DNA of 64,000 nucleotides, from contig NZ_LT906446.1 in the NCBI RefSeq assembly GCF_900187035.1, positions 1,612,001-1,676,000 on the forward strand. The letters run 5' to 3'. The notes under the pieces were generated by a model. It was given only the letters and a program-made list of their open reading frames with translations, did not search any database and was not told where the DNA came from. Position numbers and translations under genes: made by a program. Shown in pieces: positions 8,272 through 17,435 of this stretch (within the stretch, counting starts at the first letter, position 1; every line of letters starts with the position of its first letter). This DNA comes from Megamonas hypermegale. GTDB taxonomy: Bacteria; Bacillota; Negativicutes; Selenomonadales; Selenomonadaceae.

Positions 8272-9361
8272 CGGTTACCTCTATAGTCATACCAGTTTGT
8301 AAACCTTCTACATCATCTGTATAAATACGAATTTGAAATGCAGATAAATCAGCCTGCCCTTTTTCTCGTGATTGTTTTAAATCTGCAAACCCTGGTGCTT
8401 GAGTAATCAACCGTATTGTTCCTGGAACAGTTAAATCATTTGCAATACTTTTACCATTTATAGTATCACCTTCTGCTAGGTTAGCTACTTGATTTTCACT
8501 AATATAAATATCATAATAACGTCTATTGCTTTCTAATAACACTACTGGTGTATTTGCCAAAATCATTTCCCCTTGCTTTGCCAAAATTTTAATAATCTTA
8601 CCATCTTCTGGAGCATATAAAGTCAAACGAGATTTTGTTACTTCTAATTCTTTTAACTGTACTTCAAGTTGTTTCTTCTGCTCTATTAAAGCTTCCACAT
8701 CATTTAATTTATTATCAATTTCTTGGCGTTGTTGATTTATTGTAGGTAAATTAATATCCTGTGTATTTGCATTATCATTTGCTCCACCTAACAATTGATT
8801 TAAAAGTTCTTGCTGTTGTGCTAAATCAGCCGAAGCCACATCTAAAGCCATTTTCGCATCATCTAAATCAGATTGTGCAATAGCTTCTACTTCTAAAAGT
8901 TGTAACTTTCTATTGTAATCTATTTGTTTATTTTTATAAGTAGCTTGAGCTGAAGCAATAGCTGCTTTTTGTTGATCAATTTGATTAAATGTCTGAACTT
9001 CTTGTGTATCTGTCATAGCATACTCTACATTAATAGCACCATTTTGCGAATTTATTTGTGCATCTAATTGAGCAATCTGTGCTTTAGTTTTTTCAATAGA
9101 TAAATCTGTATCTGTACTATCCAACTGCATTATAATATCGCCTTTTTTTACTTCTTGCCCTTCTTTTATAGCCTCTTTAATTAAGCGACCACTAACTGAA
9201 TCAAACGATAATTTCACTTGTTCAGCCGTTAAAATTCCATCTTTCTTCTCAATCGCCAATGCTATAGCATCATTACCTTTATACATTAAAGTAATTCCAC
9301 TAATAAGAAATAACAAAACAAAAATCCCACAAAATACAATAGATTTCTTCCTTAAATTCAT
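8249..9361 (-). CDS. HlyD-family membrane fusion (adaptor) protein
   Basis: The 370 residues begin with a single membrane anchor (about 8-28). A biotinyl-lipoyl-like half (VSGRLIKEAIKEGQEVKKGD), a long coiled-coil hairpin rich in Q/K/E (about 85-240), the second lipoyl half (LYAPEDGKIIKILAKQGE) and a beta-barrel region follow. This is the classic periplasmic adaptor design, fitting a diderm envelope. It is the second gene of the marR operon and probably works with the ABC-2 permease it overlaps. A MarR-type palindrome lies just upstream. Confidence 0.88.
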   Translation of the reverse strand: MNLRKKSIVFCGIFVLLFLISGITLMYKGNDAIALAIEKKDGILTAEQVKLSFDSVSGRLIKEAIKEGQEVKKGDIIMQLDSTDTDLSIEKTKAQIAQLDAQINSQNGAINVEYAMTDTQEVQTFNQIDQQKAAIASAQATYKNKQIDYNRKLQLLEVEAIAQSDLDDAKMALDVASADLAQQQELLNQLLGGANDNANTQDINLPTINQQRQEIDNKLNDVEALIEQKKQLEVQLKELEVTKSRLTLYAPEDGKIIKILAKQGEMILANTPVVLLESNRRYYDIYISENQVANLAEGDTINGKSIANDLTVPGTIRLITQAPGFADLKQSREKGQADLSAFQIRIYTDDVEGLQTGMTIEVTDDEFTKR

Positions 9362-9380
9362 AAATATCTCTCCTATTTTT

Positions 9381-9394
9381 GTTAGTCGGCTAAC
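9381..9394. promoter_or_regulatory. Candidate MarR operator between marR and the hlyD-like gene
   Basis: The inverted repeat GTTAG-TCGG-CTAAC lies in the short gap between marR and the adaptor gene. It shares the TTAG/CTAA half-sites with the palindrome upstream of marR at 9919-9930, so both are probably bound by the same regulator. Confidence 0.55.
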
Positions 9395-9415
9395 TATTTT
9401 TCGACAAAAGCCTCT

Positions 9416-9898
9416 TTAAGAGGCAATCTTTCGTAATAATTTTATTAATTCTTTTTGTTCTTCGGCATCTAACTTTCCCATTAATTTACTAATACGCAAA
9501 TAATGTGCAGGCAAAATATCATCCATTAATGTTTTACCTTTTTCTGTAAAACAAATTTTTTTAACTCTTCCATCTTCATTACTAGAAATTAAATTTATTA
9601 AACCATCTCGTTGCATTCGTTTTAACATAATACTAATAGTAGCTTTTGTAACGCCTGCTTTTTTAGCTAAAAAAGATGGTGTTATTAAATTTTTTTGTTG
9701 ATGTAAAATAATCATTACATGCAACTTTCCTTCTGATAACTGATATTTTTCTTGTAAAATATCAAAAATTTCATGTTGAATATCATCTGCTACTTGTTTA
9801 ACAATTAACATTGCTAAAACTGAAGATGGATTTATCTCTGGAATTTTTTTCGCATGTTGCTCTAATTCTTCCATTGTTGGAATAATCTTTTTTGTCAT
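9416..9898 (-). CDS. MarR-family transcriptional regulator of the export operon
   Basis: This 160-residue winged-helix protein has a recognition helix region (LAKKAGVTKATISIMLKRMQ) followed by the wing (SNEDGRVKKICFTEKG), the usual MarR signature. It is the first gene of an operon with the HlyD adaptor, ABC-2 permease and UspA, as in EmrR-type systems. A 12-bp perfect palindrome upstream and a related one downstream suggest autorepression relieved by a small ligand. Confidence 0.9.
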   Translation of the reverse strand: MTKKIIPTMEELEQHAKKIPEINPSSVLAMLIVKQVADDIQHEIFDILQEKYQLSEGKLHVMIILHQQKNLITPSFLAKKAGVTKATISIMLKRMQRDGLINLISSNEDGRVKKICFTEKGKTLMDDILPAHYLRISKLMGKLDAEEQKELIKLLRKIAS

Positions 9899-9918
9899 TT
9901 ATTATCTCCTAAATATGA

Positions 9919-9930
9919 TTAGCTAGCTAA
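9919..9930. promoter_or_regulatory. Perfect palindrome upstream of marR, candidate autoregulatory operator
   Basis: TTAGCTAGCTAA is a perfect 12-bp palindrome about 20 bases upstream of the marR start. The same half-sites recur at 9381-9394. Confidence 0.6.
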
Positions 9931-10051
9931 CTATCATTTTAAAACTTTACTTTAAAAAATGCAAAGACTATTTATATATTTTTTGATTTTTTATCAAAGT
10001 TTTTTTATTTTCTTCGAAATAAAATGACATTACTAACTACATTTAGCTTCA

Positions 10052-10060
10052 TGATATAAT
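10052..10060 (+). promoter_or_regulatory. Extended -10 promoter of the CsoR-family gene
   Basis: TGA-TATAAT is a perfect extended -10 element about 32 bases before the start codon. No good -35 hexamer is visible, as is usual for this promoter class. Confidence 0.55.
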
Positions 10061-10091
10061 AATTATATTATTACAAAAAGGAGACCAGCTT

Positions 10092-10370
10092 ATGAAACAA
10101 TGTATGGATACACAAAAACTCCACCGTCGTATAAAAAAAATAATTGGACAATTAAACGCTATTGATAGAATGATTGATGATGAAAATATTCCCTGTGAAG
10201 ATGTATTAATGCAAGTAAATGCAGCTAAATCCGCCATGCACAGTGTAGGTAAAGTCATTTTAGAAGGTCATTTAAAACACTGTGTCATCGATGGAATTCA
10301 ACACGGTGATGCTGAAAAAACAGTTGAAGAATTTGCTAAAGCTATTGAACATTTCTCTCGATTATCCTAA
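10092..10370 (+). CDS. csoR: CsoR/FrmR-family metal-sensing repressor
   Basis: This 92-residue, all-helical DUF156 protein has an N-terminal DNA-contacting helix (LHRRIKKIIGQL). The ligands Cys in IPCEDV and His/Cys in EGHLKHCV give the C-H-C pattern of Cu(I) sensors, though related proteins sense Ni, Zn or aldehydes. A GGAG ribosome site precedes it. It has no adjacent target gene. The nearest CsoR-like operator in the window lies on the Zn/Cd-type P-ATPase promoter near 20835, suggesting control at a distance. Confidence 0.87.
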   Translation: MKQCMDTQKLHRRIKKIIGQLNAIDRMIDDENIPCEDVLMQVNAAKSAMHSVGKVILEGHLKHCVIDGIQHGDAEKTVEEFAKAIEHFSRLS

Positions 10371-10377
10371 AATCATC

Positions 10378-10422
10378 AAAAAAATGCAGATAAAAGCGTA
10401 ATGCTTTCATCTGCATTTTTTA
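10378..10422. terminator. Bidirectional terminator between csoR and cobQ
   Basis: A long hairpin, AAAAAATGCAGAT with inner AAAGC paired to GCTTT and ATCTGCATTTTTT, separates two convergent genes. It has A/T runs on both sides. Confidence 0.85.
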
Positions 10423-10425
10423 TTA

Positions 10426-11952
10426 TTAACCTATTATTTGTCTCAATTTTTCCATATCAAGATTTTCTCGAACTGTTTGCGCTAAACGATTATAAGCATG
10501 TTGTTTAGCTGCTGCATAATTTACAGATACTGGCAATGGTTCTAAGTTTTTGCGTTTGCGCAATATATTGATTAAACCACGACGATATTTATCATTATCA
10601 AAAATTCCATGAATATATGCGCCCATTACATTACCTTCATCATTTATCAATCCTTCAGTGATTTCAACATCTTTGCCAGCTCTCTGTGTTATCAAAAATG
10701 GATTTAAACATTCTTTTGTAAAGCAAGTTTCACCCATATGAATTTCATAGCCGAATAAATCATCAACTTCTAAGCTTTCACCCATGAAATGCCATTTAAA
10801 GCATTTTGCTTTTACTTGTGAAGTCAATTTCTTTTCAGCGAAAATCGTTTCCATTGGCAAGAAGCCTAAACCTTTTACACTATCATTATCGGATTCCGTA
10901 TGATATGGGTCACTAATTTTTTCACCGAGCATCTGATAGCCACCGCAAATTCCAATAATTGGCGTACCTTTAGCATGAGCTTTTTTTATAGCTTCTTCCA
11001 TGCCACTATTACGCAAATACAACATATCTTCTGTCGTATTCTTACTGCCAGGAAGCAAAATCAAATCAACTTCACCGATTTCTTCGCCTTCTTTTACATA
11101 ATAAAGATTTACATCATCTTCTCTACTTAATGCATCAAAATCTGTGAAATTAGAAATTTTCGGCGTCTGAATTACTGCAATTTTTATCGGTGCATTTGAT
11201 TTATCCTTCGTTACTACTTTATCATCAAGTGAAACAGAGTCTTCATCATCAATACCTAAATCTGGTAAATACGGAATTACGCCAAGCACTGGTTTACCTG
11301 TTTTTTCTTCAAGAAAATCAAGTGCTGGTTGCAAAATCGTAACATCACCGCGAAATTTATTTATCACTAAACCTTTTACTAAATCGCGTTCATCTGGTTC
11401 TAAAAGCTCTAAAGTTCCAACAAGTGAAGCGAGTGCACCGCCACGGTCAATATCTGCCACCAAAAGCACTGGCGCATTTAAGTATTTTGCAATGCGCATA
11501 TTTACGATATCATTTGCTTTTAAATTGACTTCTGCTGGACTGCCTGCTCCTTCAATTACCATCATGTCGAAGCGTTCTTCTAAACGGCGAATGGCTTCTT
11601 TTACTGTATCAAATGCTTTTAACGAATATCCTTTATGGTATTCGCGTGCAGACATATTGCCAATAGGTTTTCCCATTAAAATTACCTGTGAACAAGAATT
11701 GCCTGTTGGCTTCAACAATACAGGATTCATTTCTACAAATGGTTCAAGTCCTGCCGCTTCAGCTTGTGCCACTTGCGCGCGTCCCATTTCATCGCCATCT
11801 TTTGTTACATATGAATTTAAAGCCATATTTTGCGCTTTAAATGGAACAACGCTCAAGCCTTCTTGATAAAAAATACGGCACAATGCAGTTGTAAGTATAC
11901 TTTTTCCTACATGAGAAGAAGTACCTTGTAACATTATATGTTTCATATCCAT
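10426..11952 (-). CDS. cobQ: Cobyric acid synthase (CobQ/CbiP)
   Basis: This 508-residue enzyme amidates adenosyl-cobyrinic a,c-diamide at the b, d, e and g positions, using glutamine and ATP. The N-terminal P-loop-like domain (MLQGTSSHVGKS) is the dethiobiotin-synthetase fold. The C-terminal class I glutaminase-like domain carries the catalytic Cys in GICGGYQML and a downstream His in AYIHGIFDN. The length is standard. It is the last gene of the cbi operon, 64 bases after cbiA, and is followed by a terminator. Confidence 0.95.
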   Translation of the reverse strand: MDMKHIMLQGTSSHVGKSILTTALCRIFYQEGLSVVPFKAQNMALNSYVTKDGDEMGRAQVAQAEAAGLEPFVEMNPVLLKPTGNSCSQVILMGKPIGNMSAREYHKGYSLKAFDTVKEAIRRLEERFDMMVIEGAGSPAEVNLKANDIVNMRIAKYLNAPVLLVADIDRGGALASLVGTLELLEPDERDLVKGLVINKFRGDVTILQPALDFLEEKTGKPVLGVIPYLPDLGIDDEDSVSLDDKVVTKDKSNAPIKIAVIQTPKISNFTDFDALSREDDVNLYYVKEGEEIGEVDLILLPGSKNTTEDMLYLRNSGMEEAIKKAHAKGTPIIGICGGYQMLGEKISDPYHTESDNDSVKGLGFLPMETIFAEKKLTSQVKAKCFKWHFMGESLEVDDLFGYEIHMGETCFTKECLNPFLITQRAGKDVEITEGLINDEGNVMGAYIHGIFDNDKYRRGLINILRKRKNLEPLPVSVNYAAAKQHAYNRLAQTVRENLDMEKLRQIIG

Positions 11953-12016
11953 TATCCCTTATTACTATTTTATTTAATATCTCTTAACAAAACGATATAC
12001 ATGATTTAACATATAT

Positions 12017-13402
12017 TTATTTTTGCTTAGATAAACTATATGCTCTAGCTTTTTCCACTAAAGATTGCGCTGCTTTCATAGAGCCTAAAAAATGCAAATG
12101 CAAATATGAACCTAAAATATTATCTTTAGCATAGCCTGCTTTATATTTAGCATTGTTACGCATCTTTGTGAATTCAAAAGCCCATGGAAATGATTTATCA
12201 TCATCTTCATTTTGAGTTGAAAAATGAAATTCATGTCCATGATATTCCATATCTTTTTTGCCCAAAATATTATCTTGCAAATTCTGTGCCTTTACATAGC
12301 CAACAGTCTGCAATTTTTTATTCATTTTAGCTGTAGCTGGTATAATGCCTACCATTTCATGAAAATTATTTTCGAAATCAAAAATACCTTTCATCAAATA
12401 CATATAACCACCACATTCAGCATAAATCGGCATTTTATTTTCATTTGCCAATCTAATAGAGTTCAACATGGATTTATTTTGCGCTAATTTATCGGCAAAA
12501 ACTTCTGGAAATCCTCCGCCAAAAACTAAAGCAGACGCATTTTGCGGAATAGCTTCATCTTCTAGCGGACTAAAAAATTCAATTTTAGCTCCATATTGCT
12601 CTAATTGTGCTAAGCTAGCTGGATAATAAAAAGAAAATGCTTTATCATTTGCTACTGCAATCACTACATCTTTAGCGATTTCTTTTTGCTGATGTTCTTG
12701 CACTTTTATTGGTGGAGCTGTCTTTGCCAATTTTATTATTTCATCTAAATACACTTCTTTAGCAATTTTTTCAGAAATAATTTCTATGACTTCTTTAGCA
12801 TTATTCTCCTGTGCTGGTGTAAGTCCTAAATGGCGTTCTGGCATATGAACACTATCATCTCGATAAATTGCACCTAACACTGGAATATTTATTTTTGCCA
12901 AAGCTTCTTCTATAAGCGCTTTATGCGTTGGTGAACCCAATCTATTTAAAATTACACCCGCTAAATTGACTTCTTCATCATATAATTTAAAGCCTAAAGC
13001 GATTGCAGCTGCTGAGTCGCCCATGGATTGCACATTGATTACTAAAACAACTGGAGCATTTAACTTTTTAGCTAATTGTGCTGTAGAACTTATGCCATTT
13101 TTGCCGCCATCATAAAGCCCCATAACGCCTTCGATAATAGCGATATCTGCTCCATCTGTTTCATGCACAAATAAATCATTTATCTTACTTTCATCGACGA
13201 GCCAAGTATCGAGATTATGACCTGCTCTACCTGCTGCCATACCATGATATGATGGGTCAATATAATCCGGTCCAACTTTAAACGGTTGAACTACCATCTC
13301 TCTATTTTTAAGCGCACGCAAAATACCTGTAACTACAGTAGTTTTCCCCGAACTACTTTGCGTAGCTGCAATTACTACACGTGGAATGTTTACTTCTTTC
13401 AT
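12017..13402 (-). CDS. cbiA: Cobyrinic acid a,c-diamide synthase (CbiA)
   Basis: This 461-residue ATP- and glutamine-dependent enzyme amidates the a and c carboxylates of cobyrinate. The P-loop ATQSSSGKTTVV lies near the N-terminus and the glutaminase Cys is in YAECGGYMYL. It has the same two-domain fold as CobQ but the shorter family length. It sits between cbiC and cobQ on the cobalamin transcript. Confidence 0.95.
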   Translation of the reverse strand: MKEVNIPRVVIAATQSSSGKTTVVTGILRALKNREMVVQPFKVGPDYIDPSYHGMAAGRAGHNLDTWLVDESKINDLFVHETDGADIAIIEGVMGLYDGGKNGISSTAQLAKKLNAPVVLVINVQSMGDSAAAIALGFKLYDEEVNLAGVILNRLGSPTHKALIEEALAKINIPVLGAIYRDDSVHMPERHLGLTPAQENNAKEVIEIISEKIAKEVYLDEIIKLAKTAPPIKVQEHQQKEIAKDVVIAVANDKAFSFYYPASLAQLEQYGAKIEFFSPLEDEAIPQNASALVFGGGFPEVFADKLAQNKSMLNSIRLANENKMPIYAECGGYMYLMKGIFDFENNFHEMVGIIPATAKMNKKLQTVGYVKAQNLQDNILGKKDMEYHGHEFHFSTQNEDDDKSFPWAFEFTKMRNNAKYKAGYAKDNILGSYLHLHFLGSMKAAQSLVEKARAYSLSKQK

Positions 13403-13441
13403 GATTATCCACCCATATAAAAATACTCAAAAATACATTAA

Positions 13442-14077
13442 TTAAATGCGTGTATTATCAATGAGGTACATTACAGCATTGATACATGCTACTGCAATCG
13501 GGCTACCGCCTTTTGTACCTGTTACAGTGATATATGGAACTTTTGATTCTGCAATCAATAAATCTTTTGATTCTGCTGCGCCAACAAAACCAACTGGTGT
13601 ACCAACAATAGCAGCAGGGCGAATATTTTCTTCATTCATCAAACGAATTACTTCAAATAAAGCTGTTGGTGCATTGCCGATAGCAACAATAGCGCCATTT
13701 AAATCTTTGCCAAAATAACGCATAGCGGCAATAGAGCGAGTTACACCATTTTCTTTTGCATATTTTATAATCTCAGGGTCTGCAATTTTGCATTCTACAG
13801 AACCGCCCCAAGTTGCTAATTTGCGTTTATTGATACCTGTGCGAACCATTTCTACATCAGTATAAATTTTGCAACCAGAAAGCAATGCTTTTTTCATCGC
13901 TTCTACAGCATCTTCATGAATATGAATGAGTGGTGCATAATCCACGTCACCAGAAGCGTGAATAATGCGTGAATAAATTTTTGTCTGTGCTTCATCTAAA
14001 TTTAATTTTTCAATATACGGTTTAATTATTTCAAAGCTACGAACCTCAATAGCCATTGGGTCTTTAATAAAGCTCAT
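13442..14077 (-). CDS. cbiC: Cobalt-precorrin-8 methylmutase (CbiC)
   Basis: This enzyme moves the C11 methyl to C12 to give cobyrinate. The 211 residues show the family core: VKIIHASGDVDY-like RIIHASGDVDYAPLI with the catalytic His, TDVEMVRTGINKR, and GTPVGFVGAAESK. The start chosen is the ATG at 14077, 6 bases after AGGAGG. An upstream in-frame start at 14098 would place that ribosome site inside the gene. Confidence 0.94.
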   Translation of the reverse strand: MSFIKDPMAIEVRSFEIIKPYIEKLNLDEAQTKIYSRIIHASGDVDYAPLIHIHEDAVEAMKKALLSGCKIYTDVEMVRTGINKRKLATWGGSVECKIADPEIIKYAKENGVTRSIAAMRYFGKDLNGAIVAIGNAPTALFEVIRLMNEENIRPAAIVGTPVGFVGAAESKDLLIAESKVPYITVTGTKGGSPIAVACINAVMYLIDNTRI

Positions 14078-14108
14078 CATATACCTCCTAAAATACAATA
14101 AGATTTAA

Positions 14109-14876
14109 TCAACCTTCATATTTTTTTACAAAATCAACAACACTATCATAATCATGTACCATATTAAGATAATCTATGCGCGGTCTATCGATAAGCACGA
14201 TTTCTAAATTCATTTTTATAGCTGCTGTTAATTTAGTTTCTGTACCGCCAAGTGTGCCACTGTTTTTCATAACGACTACATCAGCTTTATATTTTTCATA
14301 TAAATCTATATTGAGTTTTTCTGAAAAAGGCCCTTGTAATGCCACTATATCACGTGGCAAAATACCACATCTTTCACAGATTTCTAAAGAAGCTATGGCA
14401 GGCAATACCCTTGCTACAATATGGCGATTGTATTTTTTGCCATCTCCAGCAAATAAATCCAAACGATTGCTACCTGTCGTCAAAAATATATTTTGACCTA
14501 ATTGCATAGCAAGCTCTGAAGCTTCTTCATATGTCTTCACTATATGCAATTTATCGTAATCAGGTAGTGGCGTAACTTCACGTTCATAGCGAATGTACGG
14601 TATATTAAGTTTTTTACAAACTCGCATTGCCGTCTGTGATACGTTAACAGCATATGGATGCGTTGCATCTACGAATACTTTTATATCGTGCTCTTTTAAA
14701 CATTCTTGCATAGCCACTTCATCAAGCTTATGGTCATTGATTATTAAATTCTCATGTTTTGGCAATAAATTTTTACCATAATTGGTCACAACAGAAGCCA
14801 TTATTTTGTAATCTTTAGCCAATAAACATTCTACTAAGCCTCTGCCGTCTTGCGTTCCAGAAGCTACAAATATCAT
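14109..14876 (-). CDS. cbiJ: Cobalt-precorrin-6A reductase (CbiJ/CobK)
   Basis: This 255-residue NAD(P)H-dependent reductase acts on the macrocycle of cobalt-precorrin-6A. The N-terminal GTQDGRGLVECL is its nucleotide loop, DATHPYAVNVSQ is a family hallmark, and NIFLTTGSNRLDLF opens the second half. It overlaps cbiH by 4 bases. Confidence 0.92.
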   Translation of the reverse strand: MIFVASGTQDGRGLVECLLAKDYKIMASVVTNYGKNLLPKHENLIINDHKLDEVAMQECLKEHDIKVFVDATHPYAVNVSQTAMRVCKKLNIPYIRYEREVTPLPDYDKLHIVKTYEEASELAMQLGQNIFLTTGSNRLDLFAGDGKKYNRHIVARVLPAIASLEICERCGILPRDIVALQGPFSEKLNIDLYEKYKADVVVMKNSGTLGGTETKLTAAIKMNLEIVLIDRPRIDYLNMVHDYDSVVDFVKKYEG

Positions 14877-15610
14877 ACTTCATAACCTCTAGGTGTTACC
14901 ATAAAACCATCTTTAGCAAATGTTTTGCTATTACCGATTATTACCATAGAGAACATATTGATATCTTCTTTAGTGAAGTTTTCTAAATCAGAAATAACCA
15001 TTGTTTCATTTTCACGACTCGCATTGTTTACAATGCCAACTGGAGTTTTAGGGTCTTTGTGTTTTAACATGATTTCGCGGATTTCTTCGATATGGTGTAC
15101 GCGTTTATGGCTTTTCGGATTGTACAAACCGATTACAAAATCGCCTTGAGCTGCAAGGTCTGCACGTTTTTTAATCAATTTCCAAGGAGTCAATAAATCA
15201 CTCAAACTGATGATAGCAAAATCGTGCATGAGTGGTGCACCTAATACAGCAGCTGCCGCATTTACAGCACTAAGTCCTGCTACAATCTGAACTTGTGGGC
15301 GTTCTTCTTTTGGCATTTTTAAAAGCAATTCCAAAATAAGTCCTGCCATTCCATAAACACCAGAGTCACCGCTTGAAACTACGGCTACATTATGACCTTT
15401 TACAGCTTCAGCAAGTGCCATTTTACAACGGTCAATTTCTTGCATCATGCCTGTTCCAATGACATTTTTTCCATCTAAAAGATAATTTATCAATTTTATA
15501 TACGTATTATAACCAGCTACTGTATCAGCTTCTTGAATTGCTTTTAATGCGCGCGGTGTCATATCGTCTTTACCGCCAGGTCCTATACCTATAACTTTAA
15601 TTATTCCCAT
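14873..15610 (-). CDS. cbiH: Cobalt-precorrin-3B C17-methyltransferase (CbiH)
   Basis: This 245-residue SAM-dependent tetrapyrrole methyltransferase contracts the corrin ring. GIGPGGKDDMTPRAL near the N-terminus is the family loop, VVSSGDSGVYGMAG is the SAM-site motif, and IGLYNPKSHKR is typical of CobJ/CbiH. The ORF overlaps cbiG by 10 bases. No reductase domain is fused to it. Confidence 0.94.
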   Translation of the reverse strand: MGIIKVIGIGPGGKDDMTPRALKAIQEADTVAGYNTYIKLINYLLDGKNVIGTGMMQEIDRCKMALAEAVKGHNVAVVSSGDSGVYGMAGLILELLLKMPKEERPQVQIVAGLSAVNAAAAVLGAPLMHDFAIISLSDLLTPWKLIKKRADLAAQGDFVIGLYNPKSHKRVHHIEEIREIMLKHKDPKTPVGIVNNASRENETMVISDLENFTKEDINMFSMVIIGNSKTFAKDGFMVTPRGYEV

Positions 15611-16653
15611 GCTAAAGATACCGTCACTTTCTCAAATTTTGTTTTTGGCAAAATTATCTTTGCCTGTTCGTTATACGACAATATTGCCGCTTCACAAACA
15701 TTGCCTATACCAATTTGCTTTTCCACAAATGCAGATTTTTGCAAATTATATTTTTCAATCATTTTCTGCATGATATCATTGGCAAAAAAATGTGTTTTTA
15801 CTTCATGTTCATTTGCCCATTGAAGTAATCCTACTTCATGTTCTTTTACAACTGTAGAAGTGAGATTTTTTATCTCTAAAGCTTCACAATTAGCCATTTT
15901 TTTTGCCTCAATTATCGCTTTATCTATCAAATTTTTATCGACATTTTTTCTACAGCCAACGCCTGCAATCAAACGAAGTGGCGAAAGCATCAACACATTT
16001 GTCATAATATGCCTTTTCGGTGAAATAAACACACAAGGCGTATAGCTCAAGTTCAATTTGCTCATTTTGATTTTTTTTGCCGTAATATTAAATTGTTGCA
16101 AAGCTTTTACGTATTCATCAGCTTTTTGCCAATCTTCATCTACATAATACGGCACTTTTATGCCAGCTACCATAGCAGCATTTACATTTTTTATATGGCT
16201 AAACGGAATTGTTTTCAATTGTAATTTGCGCGCAATGACATCTGGAGCAATCATTTTATTTACATCTGTTGCAGTTGTAATCACAGGTACTGCTTTTAAT
16301 ATTTTAGCCACTTTATCGGTGAGTTCATTTGCTCCACCTAAATGACCAGAAAGAAGACTTATAGCGAAATTTGCCTGTTCATCTACCACTATAACAGCTG
16401 GGTCTTTAGATTTATGAACTATATACGGTGCTATCATTCGCACTGCAATACCAGTTGAAGTGAAAAAAATCAATGCTTGATATTTATAAAAAATCTCTGC
16501 TATTAAATCTCGCATTTTAGCAAATAAAATAGCATTTTTCGACAGATTTTGTCGTCCTTCTTTTACATAAATATCGCAGTCTTGTAATTCAAGCTGCAAT
16601 TTTTCAGCTAAATTTAAGCCATTTTCAGTTACAGCGATTAGTGCATATTTCAT
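15601..16653 (-). CDS. cbiG: Cobalt-precorrin-5A hydrolase (CbiG)
   Basis: This 350-residue enzyme opens the delta-lactone and releases acetaldehyde, a step specific to the anaerobic pathway. The middle domain has SLLSGHLGGANELT, the central CbiG signature. The C-terminal domain shows IAGVGCRKNVDKN. Its presence shows that the operon makes B12 by early cobalt insertion. It overlaps its neighbours on both sides by a few bases or less. Confidence 0.94.
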   Translation of the reverse strand: MKYALIAVTENGLNLAEKLQLELQDCDIYVKEGRQNLSKNAILFAKMRDLIAEIFYKYQALIFFTSTGIAVRMIAPYIVHKSKDPAVIVVDEQANFAISLLSGHLGGANELTDKVAKILKAVPVITTATDVNKMIAPDVIARKLQLKTIPFSHIKNVNAAMVAGIKVPYYVDEDWQKADEYVKALQQFNITAKKIKMSKLNLSYTPCVFISPKRHIMTNVLMLSPLRLIAGVGCRKNVDKNLIDKAIIEAKKMANCEALEIKNLTSTVVKEHEVGLLQWANEHEVKTHFFANDIMQKMIEKYNLQKSAFVEKQIGIGNVCEAAILSYNEQAKIILPKTKFEKVTVSLAWE

Positions 16654-17411
16654 TATTTATCTGTACCTTGACGATACATATGGCTAAAATCTGGTGCATA
16701 AAGACGAGATTTTGCATATTCTGTGTCTAAGCATTTGCCAACGACAATCATTGCTGTACGAGAAATATTATTTTCTTTAACAATATCAGCTATTGTTTCA
16801 AGTGTACCGCGTACTATTTTTTGTTCTGGCCAAGAAGCTTTTTGCACAATAGCAATCGGTGTTGTCTTATCGTAGCCACCTTCAATCAATTGTTCAACAA
16901 CATCAGAAATCATATGTACACTGAGGAAAATACACATAGTAGCTTGATGTGATGCCAATGATTTTAATTTTTCTTTTTCAGGTACAGGTGTACGACCTTC
17001 GTTTCTCGTAATGATTACTGTTTGAGAAATTTCTGGCAAAGTATATTCTTGTTTTAATGCTGCGGCTGTAGCTAAGAAAGAACTTACACCAGGAACTACA
17101 GTGTATTCAATATTGCGACGGGAAAGTTCATCCATCTGTTCTTGAATAGCGCCATAAATTGCTGGGTCACCAGTGTGAAGTCTAACTGTCATTTTACCTT
17201 CTTGTTCAGCAGCAGTAATCGTTTCAATAACTTCACCTAAAGTCATTGAAGCGCTGTTATAAATTTCACATTCTGGTTTAGCATAATCCAATAAAGCTGG
17301 ATTTACGAGTGAACCAGCGTAAATTATTACATCTGCTTCTTTTAACAATCTCTGTCCTTTAACTGTGATGAGTTCTGGGTCTCCAGGGCCTGCGCCAACA
17401 ATATAAACCAT
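16653..17411 (-). CDS. cbiF: Cobalt-precorrin-4 C11-methyltransferase (CbiF)
   Basis: This 252-residue SAM-dependent methyltransferase has VGAGPGDPELITVKG at the N-terminus, VRLHTGDPAIYGA as the SAM loop and VVPGVSSFLATAAAL after it, all diagnostic of CbiF/CobM. The start codon follows a GGAGG ribosome site about 10 bases upstream. It shares one base with cbiG at the junction. Confidence 0.95.
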   Translation of the reverse strand: MVYIVGAGPGDPELITVKGQRLLKEADVIIYAGSLVNPALLDYAKPECEIYNSASMTLGEVIETITAAEQEGKMTVRLHTGDPAIYGAIQEQMDELSRRNIEYTVVPGVSSFLATAAALKQEYTLPEISQTVIITRNEGRTPVPEKEKLKSLASHQATMCIFLSVHMISDVVEQLIEGGYDKTTPIAIVQKASWPEQKIVRGTLETIADIVKENNISRTAMIVVGKCLDTEYAKSRLYAPDFSHMYRQGTDK

Positions 17412-17435
17412 AAAAAATATCCTCCCTAATTCACG

